From IMG/VR virus record IMGVR_UViG_3300032770_000001, positions 123,931 to 187,930 of that record: a DNA stretch of 64,000 nucleotides, one strand, 5' to 3'. Source of the DNA: a virus. Shown piece after piece: positions 53,971 through 61,679 of this stretch. The translations under genes were made by a program, and so were the position numbers. Under the pieces are notes generated by a model that was not told the origin of the DNA, searched no databases, and saw nothing but the letters and a program-made list of their open reading frames with translations. Position 1 is the stretch's first letter; each line of letters opens with the position of its first letter.

Positions 53971-54374
53971 TGCCTAAGACACGCAACCATCAGACGGGAC
54001 GCCAGATTACAGTCGAATGCATTCCGTGCTACGACGAAGAGGGCAGCCGCGCCTGTATTCGGCATCACCACAAAAACCCGCATCCAATCTATAACGACCC
54101 CACCAATCCGGCGTTAGCTCCGTTGACGGATGACAATCCGTTCATTCGCCGGGGTAAGCAGGATCGTGACGAGCGGAAAGCGATGCTGACTGCGTTCAAG
54201 AAAAAGTACATCGGGTATTATGCACCATCCTCGGCTCTGTTCGGCAGTGAGCCGTACATCGAGATCGATGGGGATTTGAATGTGCACGGTGCCAGTGCGG
54301 AACACGACATCGTGTTCTATCGCGCTGGATGGGATGCGGCTTTCGAGTACCTCAGAAAACGTCTCAATGGATAA
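53970..54374 (+). CDS. hypothetical protein
   Basis: 134 aa, TAATG-coupled. His/Cys-containing start (CIPCYDEEGSRACIRHHH), a charged helix, then YIGYYAPSS and AGWDAAFEYL near the end, which echoes the 55-aa protein at 33006. Unknown. Confidence 0.6.
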   Translation: MPKTRNHQTGRQITVECIPCYDEEGSRACIRHHHKNPHPIYNDPTNPALAPLTDDNPFIRRGKQDRDERKAMLTAFKKKYIGYYAPSSALFGSEPYIEIDGDLNVHGASAEHDIVFYRAGWDAAFEYLRKRLNG

Positions 54375-54555
54375 CGATTGGAATCCGAAGCATTTCGACG
54401 AGTGGGGTAATGAATACGTCCTCGACGAGAACGGTCGGCGGTTGCCGCCGATGCAGGCTGAGCCCAAAAAATCCAGTGGATTCACCTATTACGACAGTTC
54501 CCAACATTGCGGTCTTTGCGGTAGAATGGACTGTAGAGGAACCTGTTTCAAATGA
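54367..54555 (+). CDS. small zinc-binding protein
   Basis: 62 aa from ATG 54367. Trp/Asp-rich start; the end HCGLCGRMDCRGTCF holds four Cys, a compact zinc site. Overlaps both neighbours. Confidence 0.55.
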   Translation: MDNDWNPKHFDEWGNEYVLDENGRRLPPMQAEPKKSSGFTYYDSSQHCGLCGRMDCRGTCFK

Positions 54556-54884
54556 GATGTCAATGGGACGCATCGTCTTGGCCCTCAGGGGGCTATCTCT
54601 TAGAGTTTGATGAGAAACTTTGCTGCGGCAAACCCGGTCGTTTTCTAAACGACCCACAACACCCAGCTTGGCTCTGCGAAGATCACTACGCCGAATGGAT
54701 GTCCACTCCGGGAATCGCCGATGACATCTGCAACCTTTGTAAATCCTATCCTTGTGAACTCTGGTGCAAGTACGAGTATCCAATTGACTTGCGTCCTGTT
54801 ATAGTAGAGGCTGACCATGTCTCCGAAACAGAAACCCGGCAAGACCAAGGCGATTCAGGAAGCCCACGCGAAGGTACGCGCTGA
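54552..54884 (+). CDS. Cys-rich hypothetical protein
   Basis: 110 aa, ATGA-coupled. KLCCGKPG, WLCEDHY, CNLCKSYPCELWC give several metal-ligand pairs. Its last 68 bases overlap the next gene. Unknown. Confidence 0.5.
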   Translation: MRCQWDASSWPSGGYLLEFDEKLCCGKPGRFLNDPQHPAWLCEDHYAEWMSTPGIADDICNLCKSYPCELWCKYEYPIDLRPVIVEADHVSETETRQDQGDSGSPREGTR

Positions 54885-55200
54885 GCAACATTACGGCATC
54901 AGCCTGAACAATGAAGATCGCCGGAACATCGTCAAGATGATTCAGGGAGATGGGGAAGGTGCACAGTTCGTTGGGCGCACGTCCAACCGTGCCTCTTTGT
55001 GGAAGGTCGATTACAACGACGTTTCCATGAACGTGGTATACGACAAGACCCGGCATTCCATCAACACCGTTTTACCCACAAATGCTGTGGAATTCTCGTG
55101 CTCCGTGAAGCAATCTCAGACCACTCCCGATTGTATTGAATGTCAGCAAACGCCCTGCCAGTGCCCCGGTAATTGGTCGGACTACGACTTCTCTAAGTAG
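54817..55200 (+). CDS. hypothetical protein
   Basis: 127 aa; GAGG before ATG 54817. Basic N terminus, a middle alpha/beta part (NRASLWKVDYNDVSMNVVYD) typical of small nucleases or toxin-like folds, and a CIECQQTPCQC end. A TATAGT hexamer lies upstream. Function not known. Confidence 0.55.
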   Translation: MSPKQKPGKTKAIQEAHAKVRAEQHYGISLNNEDRRNIVKMIQGDGEGAQFVGRTSNRASLWKVDYNDVSMNVVYDKTRHSINTVLPTNAVEFSCSVKQSQTTPDCIECQQTPCQCPGNWSDYDFSK

Positions 55201-55211
55201 GGGGTTCTGTT

Positions 55212-55745
55212 ATGCTTCTTTACTACACCAAAGGCTATCACAACGCTTTTGTTCGTTTCCTGCACAGCTTCTTCATCCAGATGCCGTTGACAGTCTGGTT
55301 TCGTTTCATCAGCATCCTGTTCTTTTGGCAGAAAGCCACATTCGTCAATCACAGTGGGCTGAGCGATCAGCAACTCGCAGACATCTGGAAGCAGGTGCAG
55401 CAGACAACTGCCACACAGCCGTTCCAGACTGGTGACGGAGCCAAACCCGGCGATCCGCGTGCTCTCACGCTCCAACCGAAAAACCTTACGGTCACGGCGG
55501 TGCCGGACTGGAAGATTTCCGATCTGATAAAGATCGACCCGGCGTGGGCGAAGGACAAAGACCCGTCAGGTTCATTTGCCGTCATCGACAACGGTCTGCT
55601 CGGCTACGAAACCGTGGCAGGCATCACGCTGTGCTGGTATAAGCCGCGCATCTACGGCGCTGCGAGTGTTATGGCGGCGGTTCTTCAATGGGAGTTCCAG
55701 AACGTCATCCTCAACAAGCTTGGCTACAGCGTCGAAGGTCGATAG
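55212..55745 (+). CDS. hypothetical protein with hydrophobic N terminus
   Basis: 177 aa. Residues 10-40 are hydrophobic and aromatic (FLHSFFIQMPLTVWFRFIS), possibly a membrane anchor. The rest is soluble (SDLIKIDPAWAKDKD...). Its end overlaps the end of the leftward operon by 22 bases. Confidence 0.55.
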   Translation: MLLYYTKGYHNAFVRFLHSFFIQMPLTVWFRFISILFFWQKATFVNHSGLSDQQLADIWKQVQQTTATQPFQTGDGAKPGDPRALTLQPKNLTVTAVPDWKISDLIKIDPAWAKDKDPSGSFAVIDNGLLGYETVAGITLCWYKPRIYGAASVMAAVLQWEFQNVILNKLGYSVEGR

Positions 55746-55927
55746 GCTTTAACGCCCCGGTACAGGGCTGAGGCTTGAACGATCAGCTTGTGGTCCGCCG
55801 CCAGTACGGGCTCGTAATGGGTGTCCCAATATCCGAGCCCGTACCCTTTCCAACACTGGAGGCTGATGGTGTGGGACAGCTTGGGGCGTCCGCACTTCCG
55901 GCAGCGTAATTCTACAGTATCCGCCAC
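55724..55927 (-). CDS. small zinc-binding protein
   Basis: 67 aa leftward, GTG start. CRKCGRPKLSH starts it, then CWKGYG. Last gene of the leftward operon; it overlaps the upstream gene by 16 bases. Confidence 0.5.
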   Translation of the reverse strand: MADTVELRCRKCGRPKLSHTISLQCWKGYGLGYWDTHYEPVLAADHKLIVQASALYRGVKAYRPSTL

Positions 55928-56070
55928 GCGACCAGTCTATCACGGAACAGGCAACCCGCCACGAATAGAACGATCAGCGTCGGCACAAAGACCGCGAAGA
56001 GCCGCCACGGTTTGAGAATCAGCATCGCGATCAGGTTGCAGATCAAAGCTACTCCGAGTGCGATAGGCAT
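55912..56070 (-). CDS. 52-aa membrane protein
   Basis: Leftward frame; GGAGGAAGT directly before ATG. Two hydrophobic helices (IALGVALICNLIAMLIL and LFAVFVPTLIVLFVAGC). The strong SD supports it. Confidence 0.6.
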   Translation of the reverse strand: MPIALGVALICNLIAMLILKPWRLFAVFVPTLIVLFVAGCLFRDRLVAWRIL

Positions 56071-56234
56071 ACTTCCTCCGATTTTGTGCCGTCCTGATGG
56101 ACGATGGTGTGGTCGTGCGACAGCATGAGAAGCATCCGATCAAGGATGTCCAGCGCCCATTTGTCCAGATCACGCGAGGACAACTGTTGCGGCATGTGCG
56201 CGTTGAGTCCTTGACCCTTCCACGGCTGCGTCAT
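56049..56234 (-). CDS. small hypothetical protein
   Basis: 61 aa leftward. Helical (SSRDLDKWALDILDRML). ATGA-coupled to the pilin-like gene upstream and overlapping the next by 22 bases. Confidence 0.5.
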   Translation of the reverse strand: MTQPWKGQGLNAHMPQQLSSRDLDKWALDILDRMLLMLSHDHTIVHQDGTKSEEVCLSHSE

Positions 56235-56386
56235 TGAATCTTGCTTCCAATCTGGCTGAACACGTTGCTAGCGTTCGAGCCGATGAGACGGACGACGCTC
56301 AGGGCGATCACCAAGATGATCGCCAGCATTACCGCGTATTCCGCAACATCCTGTCCTGATTCGTCCTTCCAAAGATACTTCAACAT
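56231..56386 (-). CDS. Flp/Fap pilin-like protein
   Basis: 51 aa leftward; GGAG lies nine bases before ATG. MLKYLWKDESGQDVAEYAVM is followed by a hydrophobic helix and a small tail, exactly the Flp-type (type IVb) pilin pattern: basic leader, G-Q-x-x-x-E-Y with the conserved Glu, long helix. Flp pilins are cut after the Gly and build thin adhesion pili in bacteria and archaea. No prepilin peptidase or assembly gene is nearby, so the phage copy may use host machinery, interfere with it, or serve another membrane role. Confidence 0.75.
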   Translation of the reverse strand: MLKYLWKDESGQDVAEYAVMLAIILVIALSVVRLIGSNASNVFSQIGSKIQ

Positions 56387-56403
56387 ATTGGGGGCTCCCT
56401 TCT

Positions 56404-56685
56404 TTATTGCCAGTCTGATGCGTCCGGAATTGGTGCACCTTCGTCGCACTTCTTCGACTCCTCGCGGAATCGCTCGATGTGCTTCTGACAGAAAGCTTCC
56501 AGTGCACCCATACTGTCGAAAAAGTCGGTGACGGTTCCATAACGGATACCCGCGTCCGGCTCCCCATGCCAACCGATGGCGTAAACTGGTTGACTCATCA
56601 CGCCCTGATCGGTCAGAACGGTCACGTCGAACAATTCGCAGACTTCTTTCACAGCCGGATAATCCACCTGTGTGCTGTTGCTCAT
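56404..56685 (-). CDS. hypothetical protein
   Basis: 93 aa leftward from ATG 56685 with GGAGGG upstream. Alpha/beta fold pattern with a Trp/His turn (YAIGWHGEPDAGIRYG). ATGA overlap with the gene before it. Unknown. Confidence 0.6.
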   Translation of the reverse strand: MSNSTQVDYPAVKEVCELFDVTVLTDQGVMSQPVYAIGWHGEPDAGIRYGTVTDFFDSMGALEAFCQKHIERFREESKKCDEGAPIPDASDWQ

Positions 56686-56957
56686 TTGACCCTCCGCGCC
56701 TCTACGAATCTGTAATTCTCCCATCCCTTAGTCTCGGCGTAAATACCACCAGCGTGCCATTTGTTGTCAGTCGTCTGGTAGGTGCTCATCCAAGCCGCAG
56801 GCGTATCGACGTGAAAGCTTTTCTTCTGCACCACGGTGCCGTCCGGCAGGGTCGCTTCGTAGGTCGATGCCTTCTTACCGCGAGTCGCTCCCACGCCGCC
56901 GCGTTGACCATAGGTGTTGCCTTCTTCGCCGTCGAATTTGCCGCGATAGTTGCTCAT
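56682..56957 (-). CDS. Gly-rich hypothetical protein
   Basis: 91 aa leftward. Gly/Arg-rich start then a beta-rich part (YEATLPDGTVVQKKSFHVD). Coupled through ATGA to both neighbours. Unknown. Confidence 0.55.
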   Translation of the reverse strand: MSNYRGKFDGEEGNTYGQRGGVGATRGKKASTYEATLPDGTVVQKKSFHVDTPAAWMSTYQTTDNKWHAGGIYAETKGWENYRFVEARRVK

Positions 56958-57250
56958 TGCTTCGGTTCCTCCGGGACGATTGTGTCGGTGTCAATCACGA
57001 ACCGCAACGGCTTGGTCTCGACGCCCCTTGCCGCCCGAATCCTCCGGGCGATGTCCGCCAGATTGATTGGCGGTAACGGAAGCGGATAGATGGTCGGAGC
57101 AGGTTTGGAATCACCAAACGATACTTCTACGACCGGGTTGCTCTGCTTCGACGTGACCGAGATCGTGTCGGCAGCTTTAACTCGACCTGACGGTTCCTGC
57201 GCGAACGCCGGAACCGCAAACACTATGCACAGCAGAATGCGATATCGCAT
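56954..57250 (-). CDS. secreted or periplasmic protein
   Basis: 98 aa leftward. A clear signal peptide (MRYRILLCIVFAVPAFA, cleavage likely before QEPSG). The mature part is Pro/Val-rich and probably extended. TAATG-coupled to the large gene upstream. A role at the cell envelope is likely; details unknown. Confidence 0.6.
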   Translation of the reverse strand: MRYRILLCIVFAVPAFAQEPSGRVKAADTISVTSKQSNPVVEVSFGDSKPAPTIYPLPLPPINLADIARRIRAARGVETKPLRFVIDTDTIVPEEPKQ

Positions 57251-58095
57251 TAGTCAAGCCCCCACTTTCTATTCATCTCTTTCACATCCAGCGGGTTGGT
57301 GCGGAAGCGGTTCGTCCAGAACTTGCGTGCTTCCTTCTCATCCTGCATTTCCCCGTCCATGTGGTAGTATTCCGGGTTGTTGTTAATCATCCACTCGATC
57401 ATTTCCTCGATCTCGGCAGGCGTCGGCTTGGGAGTGATCGTTCTGACCACGGCAGGCAGTTCCTCGTTGTGGTAATTGATGAACGGCTTGCCATTCATCG
57501 GAGCAAAACGGCCAACCGGGTCGTTCTCCGGCGTTGGCTTGTCCATCGAAACTTTGTGCGGCTCCGCGTTGATCGGGGGCATCGTGCACGGCATTTCAAA
57601 ACCAGCCGCCTTCGTCCGGCACTCCGGTCCGAAACCGCAGGCGACCGATTCGTCCACAGTCAGCTTCCGACCGCAGCGACCGCAGTGACCTTCATGGAAG
57701 AACTCAAGCTGCTCCGGCATGTGTTTCTTGGTCAGGTGCTCGAAGGTGAATTTGAAACCCTTAACCGAGGGGGCATCTTTGCCAGCGCACGCTTTGGCAC
57801 CGCCGTGGATGAACTTGCCGCCCTTGATGAAGCCGAAGTAGGCGTAGTCGGTCTCGTTGTTCGGGCCGTTCATGAGTTTCACGAAATAGACGGGCGGGGC
57901 ATCGACCGGGTCAGTGGCGCGTTTGGGCGCTTCTTCCAGCTTGAAGGTGAAGCGGTCGCCGGACTTCTTGCTGACCAGCGTGAAGCTGTAGCCGGAGAAC
58001 AGGTACGCGAAAGCCAGAACCGGGTCGGTGATTACGCCGGGTCGCGCTTTCTCTTCCTCAGGTTCGGGGTTGACAGCGTTGTTCAGTTCGTCCAT
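57250..58095 (-). CDS. DUF6011-like zinc-motif protein
   Basis: 281 aa leftward, first gene of a nine-gene operon. An N-terminal alpha/beta domain is followed by GHCGRCGRKLTVDES then CGFGPECRTK (about residues 135-160), the Cys pattern I associate with the DUF6011 family of zinc-binding proteins common in phages. The start has no SD but lies six bases after TGGTAGAAT. Function not known. Confidence 0.65.
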   Translation of the reverse strand: MDELNNAVNPEPEEEKARPGVITDPVLAFAYLFSGYSFTLVSKKSGDRFTFKLEEAPKRATDPVDAPPVYFVKLMNGPNNETDYAYFGFIKGGKFIHGGAKACAGKDAPSVKGFKFTFEHLTKKHMPEQLEFFHEGHCGRCGRKLTVDESVACGFGPECRTKAAGFEMPCTMPPINAEPHKVSMDKPTPENDPVGRFAPMNGKPFINYHNEELPAVVRTITPKPTPAEIEEMIEWMINNNPEYYHMDGEMQDEKEARKFWTNRFRTNPLDVKEMNRKWGLD

Positions 58096-58101
58096 GCTTA
58101 T

Positions 58102-58110
58102 ATTCTACCA
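58102..58110 (-). promoter_or_regulatory. extended -10 TGGTAGAAT on minus strand
   Basis: TG-n-TAGAAT (leftward) ends six bases before the ATG at 58095; it should drive the leftward operon as leaderless RNA. Confidence 0.55.
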
Positions 58111-58169
58111 GCTTGAGGGCTGGAAACGGTAATATTTTTCGACTTTATTACCATTATTTTCAACAACTT

Positions 58170-58343
58170 ATGGGTGTATTTGTTGCCAAACTCGTGATTT
58201 TAGTGGGGGTCGGATTCCTGCTGGGAATGGTAGCAGCCGGGATATCCGGGCTCGACCCTAAGATTGGTGTCGCTGTTTTCCTGCTTTTTGTGGTATGCTT
58301 CAGAAAGCGAGTTTTCAGCGAGGAGACGAATGCACAACGTTAG
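58170..58343 (+). CDS. small membrane protein
   Basis: 57 aa from ATG 58170. Two hydrophobic helices (VAKLVILVGVGFLLGMVAAG and IGVAVFLLFVVCF) and a basic tail. This holin-like layout beside a cell-wall hydrolase makes it a holin candidate. No SD visible. Confidence 0.5.
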   Translation: MGVFVAKLVILVGVGFLLGMVAAGISGLDPKIGVAVFLLFVVCFRKRVFSEETNAQR

Positions 58344-58569
58344 CTTGACGGTCGGTACTCGCACTCTTAAATATCAATACCTTGTCGGCAATCATACTGT
58401 TGGCATCATCACCCCAAAGCGCAAACGTTTCACGGTGAGAATCGGTGACATCCTGAGAGAAGCAAACGGACTCTTTCAGAACGAAGCCAAACCGGAAGCT
58501 GGCTCTTCGGACACCCGCGTACCCCCGGAATCGGTTGCAGCTTACGTGATGAAGCACAAGCTGTATTAG
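58330..58569 (+). CDS. hypothetical protein
   Basis: 79 aa; GAGGAG before ATG 58330. Basic beta-rich start (TLKYQYLVGNHTVGIITPKRK) and a helix at the end. Between membrane and lysis-type genes. Unknown. Confidence 0.5.
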   Translation: MHNVSLTVGTRTLKYQYLVGNHTVGIITPKRKRFTVRIGDILREANGLFQNEAKPEAGSSDTRVPPESVAAYVMKHKLY

Positions 58570-58577
58570 GAGGGCGG

Positions 58578-59318
58578 TTGCGATCACTCGTACTGGGAGC
58601 GTTGTTGTTTTCTATTCAGGTGAATGCTCTTGCCGTCGTTCACCCCAAAACTCCGCGTGTCTCGGTCCGTACAAAAGAGCACACAAGCCTGACACGTAAG
58701 CAGCGGCTTCGTCACCCGTTTTGGCACCCCATGTTTCCGCCAACGCATGAGTCACTCATCCGACAAAATGCCGAGATCGACCGTTTAGGTCTTGCCCGGA
58801 TGTACGATCAGGACGATATCGACACCCGCGTGCAGCAAGGGATATTGGTACCGCTTCCTTTGAGCGACCATCTGACTGTAGACCCGCATCTACCGGAGAA
58901 CCGCCGCTACTGTCTGCCACTGGCAGCGAAATTCCTAACCGATCTGAGCGACAAATTCTATGCCCGGTTCGGGGAGCCTCTGCGAGTCAATTCGGCGATC
59001 CGCAACGTGGAGTTCCAGAAGAGGCTCCGTCGTTACAACCACAACGCGGCTCCCTTTGATGGTGAGGCCGCATCCAGCCATCTGGCAGGTCTGACGGTCG
59101 ATCTGGAGCGCAAGCGATTGTCGAAGGCTCAGGTGCAGTGGGTTGATTTGCAGTTGCTTATCCTTCACTCCTACGGTATGGTAGAAGTGGAAGAAGAGTA
59201 TTATCAGCTTTGCTTTCACGTGATGGTTTTGGGGAGATACGCCGAACCATTCGTGGATGTGCAGACTGCAACTGTTGACACGCAATTGATCGAGGAATCG
59301 GATGCCGACCCTAGATAG
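58578..59318 (+). CDS. M15-like (DUF5715) cell-wall peptidase
   Basis: 246 aa, TTG start with AGGAGG upstream. A signal peptide (LVLGALLFSIQVNALA) points to export. Residues about 150-215 hold an M15/VanY-type pattern: SSHLAGLTVDLE with His-x6-Asp, then the final His in LCFHVMV, matching zinc-binding H, D, H. NSAIRNVEFQKRL is the usual R-containing strand before them. The set resembles DUF5715. Probably a peptidoglycan peptidase acting as endolysin or in host lysis. Confidence 0.7.
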   Translation: MRSLVLGALLFSIQVNALAVVHPKTPRVSVRTKEHTSLTRKQRLRHPFWHPMFPPTHESLIRQNAEIDRLGLARMYDQDDIDTRVQQGILVPLPLSDHLTVDPHLPENRRYCLPLAAKFLTDLSDKFYARFGEPLRVNSAIRNVEFQKRLRRYNHNAAPFDGEAASSHLAGLTVDLERKRLSKAQVQWVDLQLLILHSYGMVEVEEEYYQLCFHVMVLGRYAEPFVDVQTATVDTQLIEESDADPR

Positions 59319-59589
59319 AATCACCACGTCACAAGAGTTCGTAGACTATGTTCGGCTCCGGTCGGATTTGCCCAATTTGATGGAGTATTGGGCATGGAGA
59401 TATCTGGCTGTCGGAGATCAGGCGTACACCAGCAATGGCAAAACGCTAGAGGACATGTTCGATTCATTCGGTAATGATCCACGAAGAATCGAACAGGACT
59501 TCTACTGGTGGGTTGAGGCGCATTTCATTTCCGGCAAAATCAAAATCAATTTCGTAGGTGGACTTCATGCCAACACAACAGCCGTTTAA
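59302..59589 (+). CDS. hypothetical protein
   Basis: 95 aa, overlapping the hydrolase by 17 bases. Acidic, aromatic, helical (LMEYWAWRYLAVGDQ). Overlaps the next gene by 23 bases. Unknown. Confidence 0.5.
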   Translation: MPTLDRITTSQEFVDYVRLRSDLPNLMEYWAWRYLAVGDQAYTSNGKTLEDMFDSFGNDPRRIEQDFYWWVEAHFISGKIKINFVGGLHANTTAV

Positions 59590-59917
59590 CGGAATTCGTT
59601 TCTCGGTGAGGATCGATGTCATCACCGTCGCTATCATTTCAGTTGCCGTCTGCGCATTCACGTTGATGGCACTCGTTCACTATCACAAGCCAGCCTCGGC
59701 CCCGGTCGTCGCCTGCCAGCCGGAAGTGAAGCAGCCGACTATCGAAATCACGCAAACATTTTTCATCCCGGTGCCGAAGGTGATCGTGAAGAAGGTCTAC
59801 TTGCCGACTCCTCCCGATACGCAGGTCGTCCCGCAGCCGGAAGAGCAAACCGATCCGGTGTTCAAGCATCGCACGCCGATCATCACCAGCGCATTGAGAG
59901 AGCCACTACAACGATGA
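59567..59917 (+). CDS. single-pass membrane protein (spanin-like layout)
   Basis: 116 aa from ATG 59567. One transmembrane helix (ITVAIISVAVCAFTLMALV, about residues 19-37) and a Pro/Val-rich periplasmic part. Its place after a cell-wall peptidase suits a lysis role, but no lipoprotein partner is seen. Confidence 0.5.
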   Translation: MPTQQPFNGIRFSVRIDVITVAIISVAVCAFTLMALVHYHKPASAPVVACQPEVKQPTIEITQTFFIPVPKVIVKKVYLPTPPDTQVVPQPEEQTDPVFKHRTPIITSALREPLQR

Positions 59918-60267
59918 AGGTCAATTACCGGGGTTTCGAGATCGACGCACACCGCGAGAAATGCATGGCTGGCTACCCGCTGCTCTACTTCTACGTCATG
60001 CGCATTTCGGACGGTTTTTTCGTAGAGGATTCGTACACCGAGGGCTCTGATCGTGTGGTGGACTACATCGGCTACATGAAAGATCGGGTGGATGGGTTCA
60101 TTGCCGACCCCAAGGAAGAGGAGCTTCAAAGTTACGGACAATCGGACGAAGAATATGAGCGAGAGATCGCCGAACATCGAGCAGAGAACGAGAAGACTGA
60201 GCGGCAGCATGGGCTGCCATTATCGAAGAGGGCACGGGCAGCACGAGCAGCAGCGATCCAGAAATGA
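59914..60267 (+). CDS. hypothetical protein
   Basis: 117 aa, ATGA-coupled. A short beta-rich domain (YRGFEIDAHREKCMAGY) and a long charged helix with a basic Ala/Arg tail. Unknown role. Confidence 0.55.
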   Translation: MKVNYRGFEIDAHREKCMAGYPLLYFYVMRISDGFFVEDSYTEGSDRVVDYIGYMKDRVDGFIADPKEEELQSYGQSDEEYEREIAEHRAENEKTERQHGLPLSKRARAARAAAIQK

Positions 60268-60830
60268 TTACTCTAACCGCCGAACAATTAACAGCACCGT
60301 GCAACTACCGGGTTTTCGATAACTGGGGGCATGTGCTTTATGTTGGCTGTGGTGTGGCGGGAATGGGACGGGTGTTCGATTTTACCCCTGAACAGAAGGG
60401 GCGGGTTAAAGCGTTTCAGCGTTGTTCCGTCATTGAAGTTGAGTTCTTTCGCACCAAAGATAGAGCATTAAAAGCTGAAGGTGACTTGATTCACGAGTGG
60501 CATCCGAGGTTTAACGCTTTCTGTCCTCGGTGCAACCATTATGTCAAAAAACGACCGAAACGTCTTCAGGGACGCGGGGTTCTGTTCGGAAAATCGCGGC
60601 ACGCGATCCTTTCGCTGATGTTCGAGAATCCAGAGAAAGCCTATTCGACGAGAGAAGTAATGCGTTTGGTCGGGTCTAATGGTGCGGCACAGCGGGAGTT
60701 GAAGACACTTTCCCAACCCGGTACCTGCGTTTTGCGCAGAACGAAACGGGGAAATCAGGTTTTCTATCAGGCCGAGACCAACAGCCCGTACTACAACGAA
60801 TTGCGTAGTATGGTGCTCAAAGGTGCCTGA
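60264..60830 (+). CDS. GIY-YIG nuclease domain fused to winged helix
   Basis: 188 aa, ATGA-coupled. Residues 12-75: YRVFDNWGHVLYVGCG with Arg near 37 and the Glu in KAEGDLIHEWHP, a short GIY-YIG nuclease. Residues about 108-185: SRHAILSLMFENPEKAYSTREVMRLVG reads as a winged helix-turn-helix with a wing (VLRRTKRGNQVFYQAE). CPRCNHY may add zinc. The winged domain is of a type seen in bacterial regulators. This pairing is not the usual homing nuclease layout. Confidence 0.65.
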   Translation: MITLTAEQLTAPCNYRVFDNWGHVLYVGCGVAGMGRVFDFTPEQKGRVKAFQRCSVIEVEFFRTKDRALKAEGDLIHEWHPRFNAFCPRCNHYVKKRPKRLQGRGVLFGKSRHAILSLMFENPEKAYSTREVMRLVGSNGAAQRELKTLSQPGTCVLRRTKRGNQVFYQAETNSPYYNELRSMVLKGA

Positions 60831-60853
60831 TTTCTGGTAAGATAAGACTCATT

Positions 60854-61072
60854 ATGAAACTGACGATCAGCAAGAGCGAGAGCGGCAACTTCGTGGTCGA
60901 TGATCTCACTCGCCCCGGTTCCCCAGCCTGTGGCAGAGGCAGGACAATGCGGGAAGCCATCGGCGATTTTTTCCACGCCAATCAGAAAGACCTCGGAATC
61001 GAGTTTGACGTTGATGCCTCGGCGTGGCCTTCCGAACTTCGCCGCCGCCGTTACGAGTTGAGCAAACGATGA
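60854..61072 (+). CDS. small hypothetical protein
   Basis: 72 aa. Short beta-helix protein with a basic end, HicB-like in length only. A TGGTAAGAT hexamer lies 10 bases upstream and no SD is seen, so the leader is very short. Stop overlaps the next start. Confidence 0.5.
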   Translation: MKLTISKSESGNFVVDDLTRPGSPACGRGRTMREAIGDFFHANQKDLGIEFDVDASAWPSELRRRRYELSKR

Positions 61073-61254
61073 CCAGACAGAAGGCTCGCGAACGATTCGA
61101 AAAGATGAACATCGAGATCGAAAATTTGCTTCTCGAATGGACTGATCTCGGTGAAGAACTTGAGTATTTAATTGATAAGAGGAAGAGGTTCGTCAAGAAA
61201 CATGGAAAGTTCCTCCCCAAAAAAGAGATTGCAAGTGTCAAAGGACGGCACTGA
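61069..61254 (+). CDS. coiled-coil small protein
   Basis: 61 aa from ATG 61069 (ATGA overlap). One charged helix (FEKMNIEIENLLLEWTDL) and a basic end. Unknown. Confidence 0.5.
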   Translation: MTRQKARERFEKMNIEIENLLLEWTDLGEELEYLIDKRKRFVKKHGKFLPKKEIASVKGRH

Positions 61255-61384
61255 CTGGTACGATCTCCAGTACGAACATCTGGTGCCGGGTTGGAATACC
61301 GTTCGTGAAGTTGTCACCATCAACGGACTCGACTACGTTAACCAGACGGTGCGATTCAACGAATTGCCACTACCGAACGCTTAA
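61202..61384 (+). CDS. small hypothetical protein
   Basis: 60 aa from ATG 61202, overlapping the previous gene by 53 bases. Beta-rich with a WxxV pattern (DGTDWYDLQYEH). Unknown. Confidence 0.45.
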   Translation: MESSSPKKRLQVSKDGTDWYDLQYEHLVPGWNTVREVVTINGLDYVNQTVRFNELPLPNA

Positions 61385-61419
61385 GTACCAAGAAAATTTG
61401 AAGATAGGAGGTAAGTGAC

Positions 61420-61623
61420 GTGGAAGCAGCAACAGCAAAAGAGACAACTTGTGGCGCAATCAGCACTGTCTACGGTGTGACGTGTGTCAAGCCGAGTTCT
61501 CACGCATCCAGCCACAACCCCCAAGAGAAGCAGCACGTAGCTTCCAACGGTGTGAAGTGGCCCTCTCTCGCGGAACTTGATCCCAATGAGGGATTCAACG
61601 TCTTCGTGACCCACCGTATGTAA
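61420..61623 (+). CDS. small hypothetical protein
   Basis: 67 aa, GTG start with AGGAGG seven bases upstream. Contains two Cys and a Ser/His-rich loop. Unknown. Confidence 0.5.
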   Translation: MEAATAKETTCGAISTVYGVTCVKPSSHASSHNPQEKQHVASNGVKWPSLAELDPNEGFNVFVTHRM

Positions 61624-61639
61624 ACCAGAACTTCGTCTT

Positions 61640-61670
61640 CCCGACCCTTCAGTAGTAGGACGGGGTCGGG
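61640..61670 (+). promoter_or_regulatory. hairpin near SD of 61680
   Basis: CCCGACCC (61640-61647) pairs with GGGTCGGG (61663-61670). The last Gs belong to the GGGAGGG SD of the next gene, so folding could block ribosome binding. Confidence 0.4.
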
Positions 61671-61679
61671 AGGGCGACG

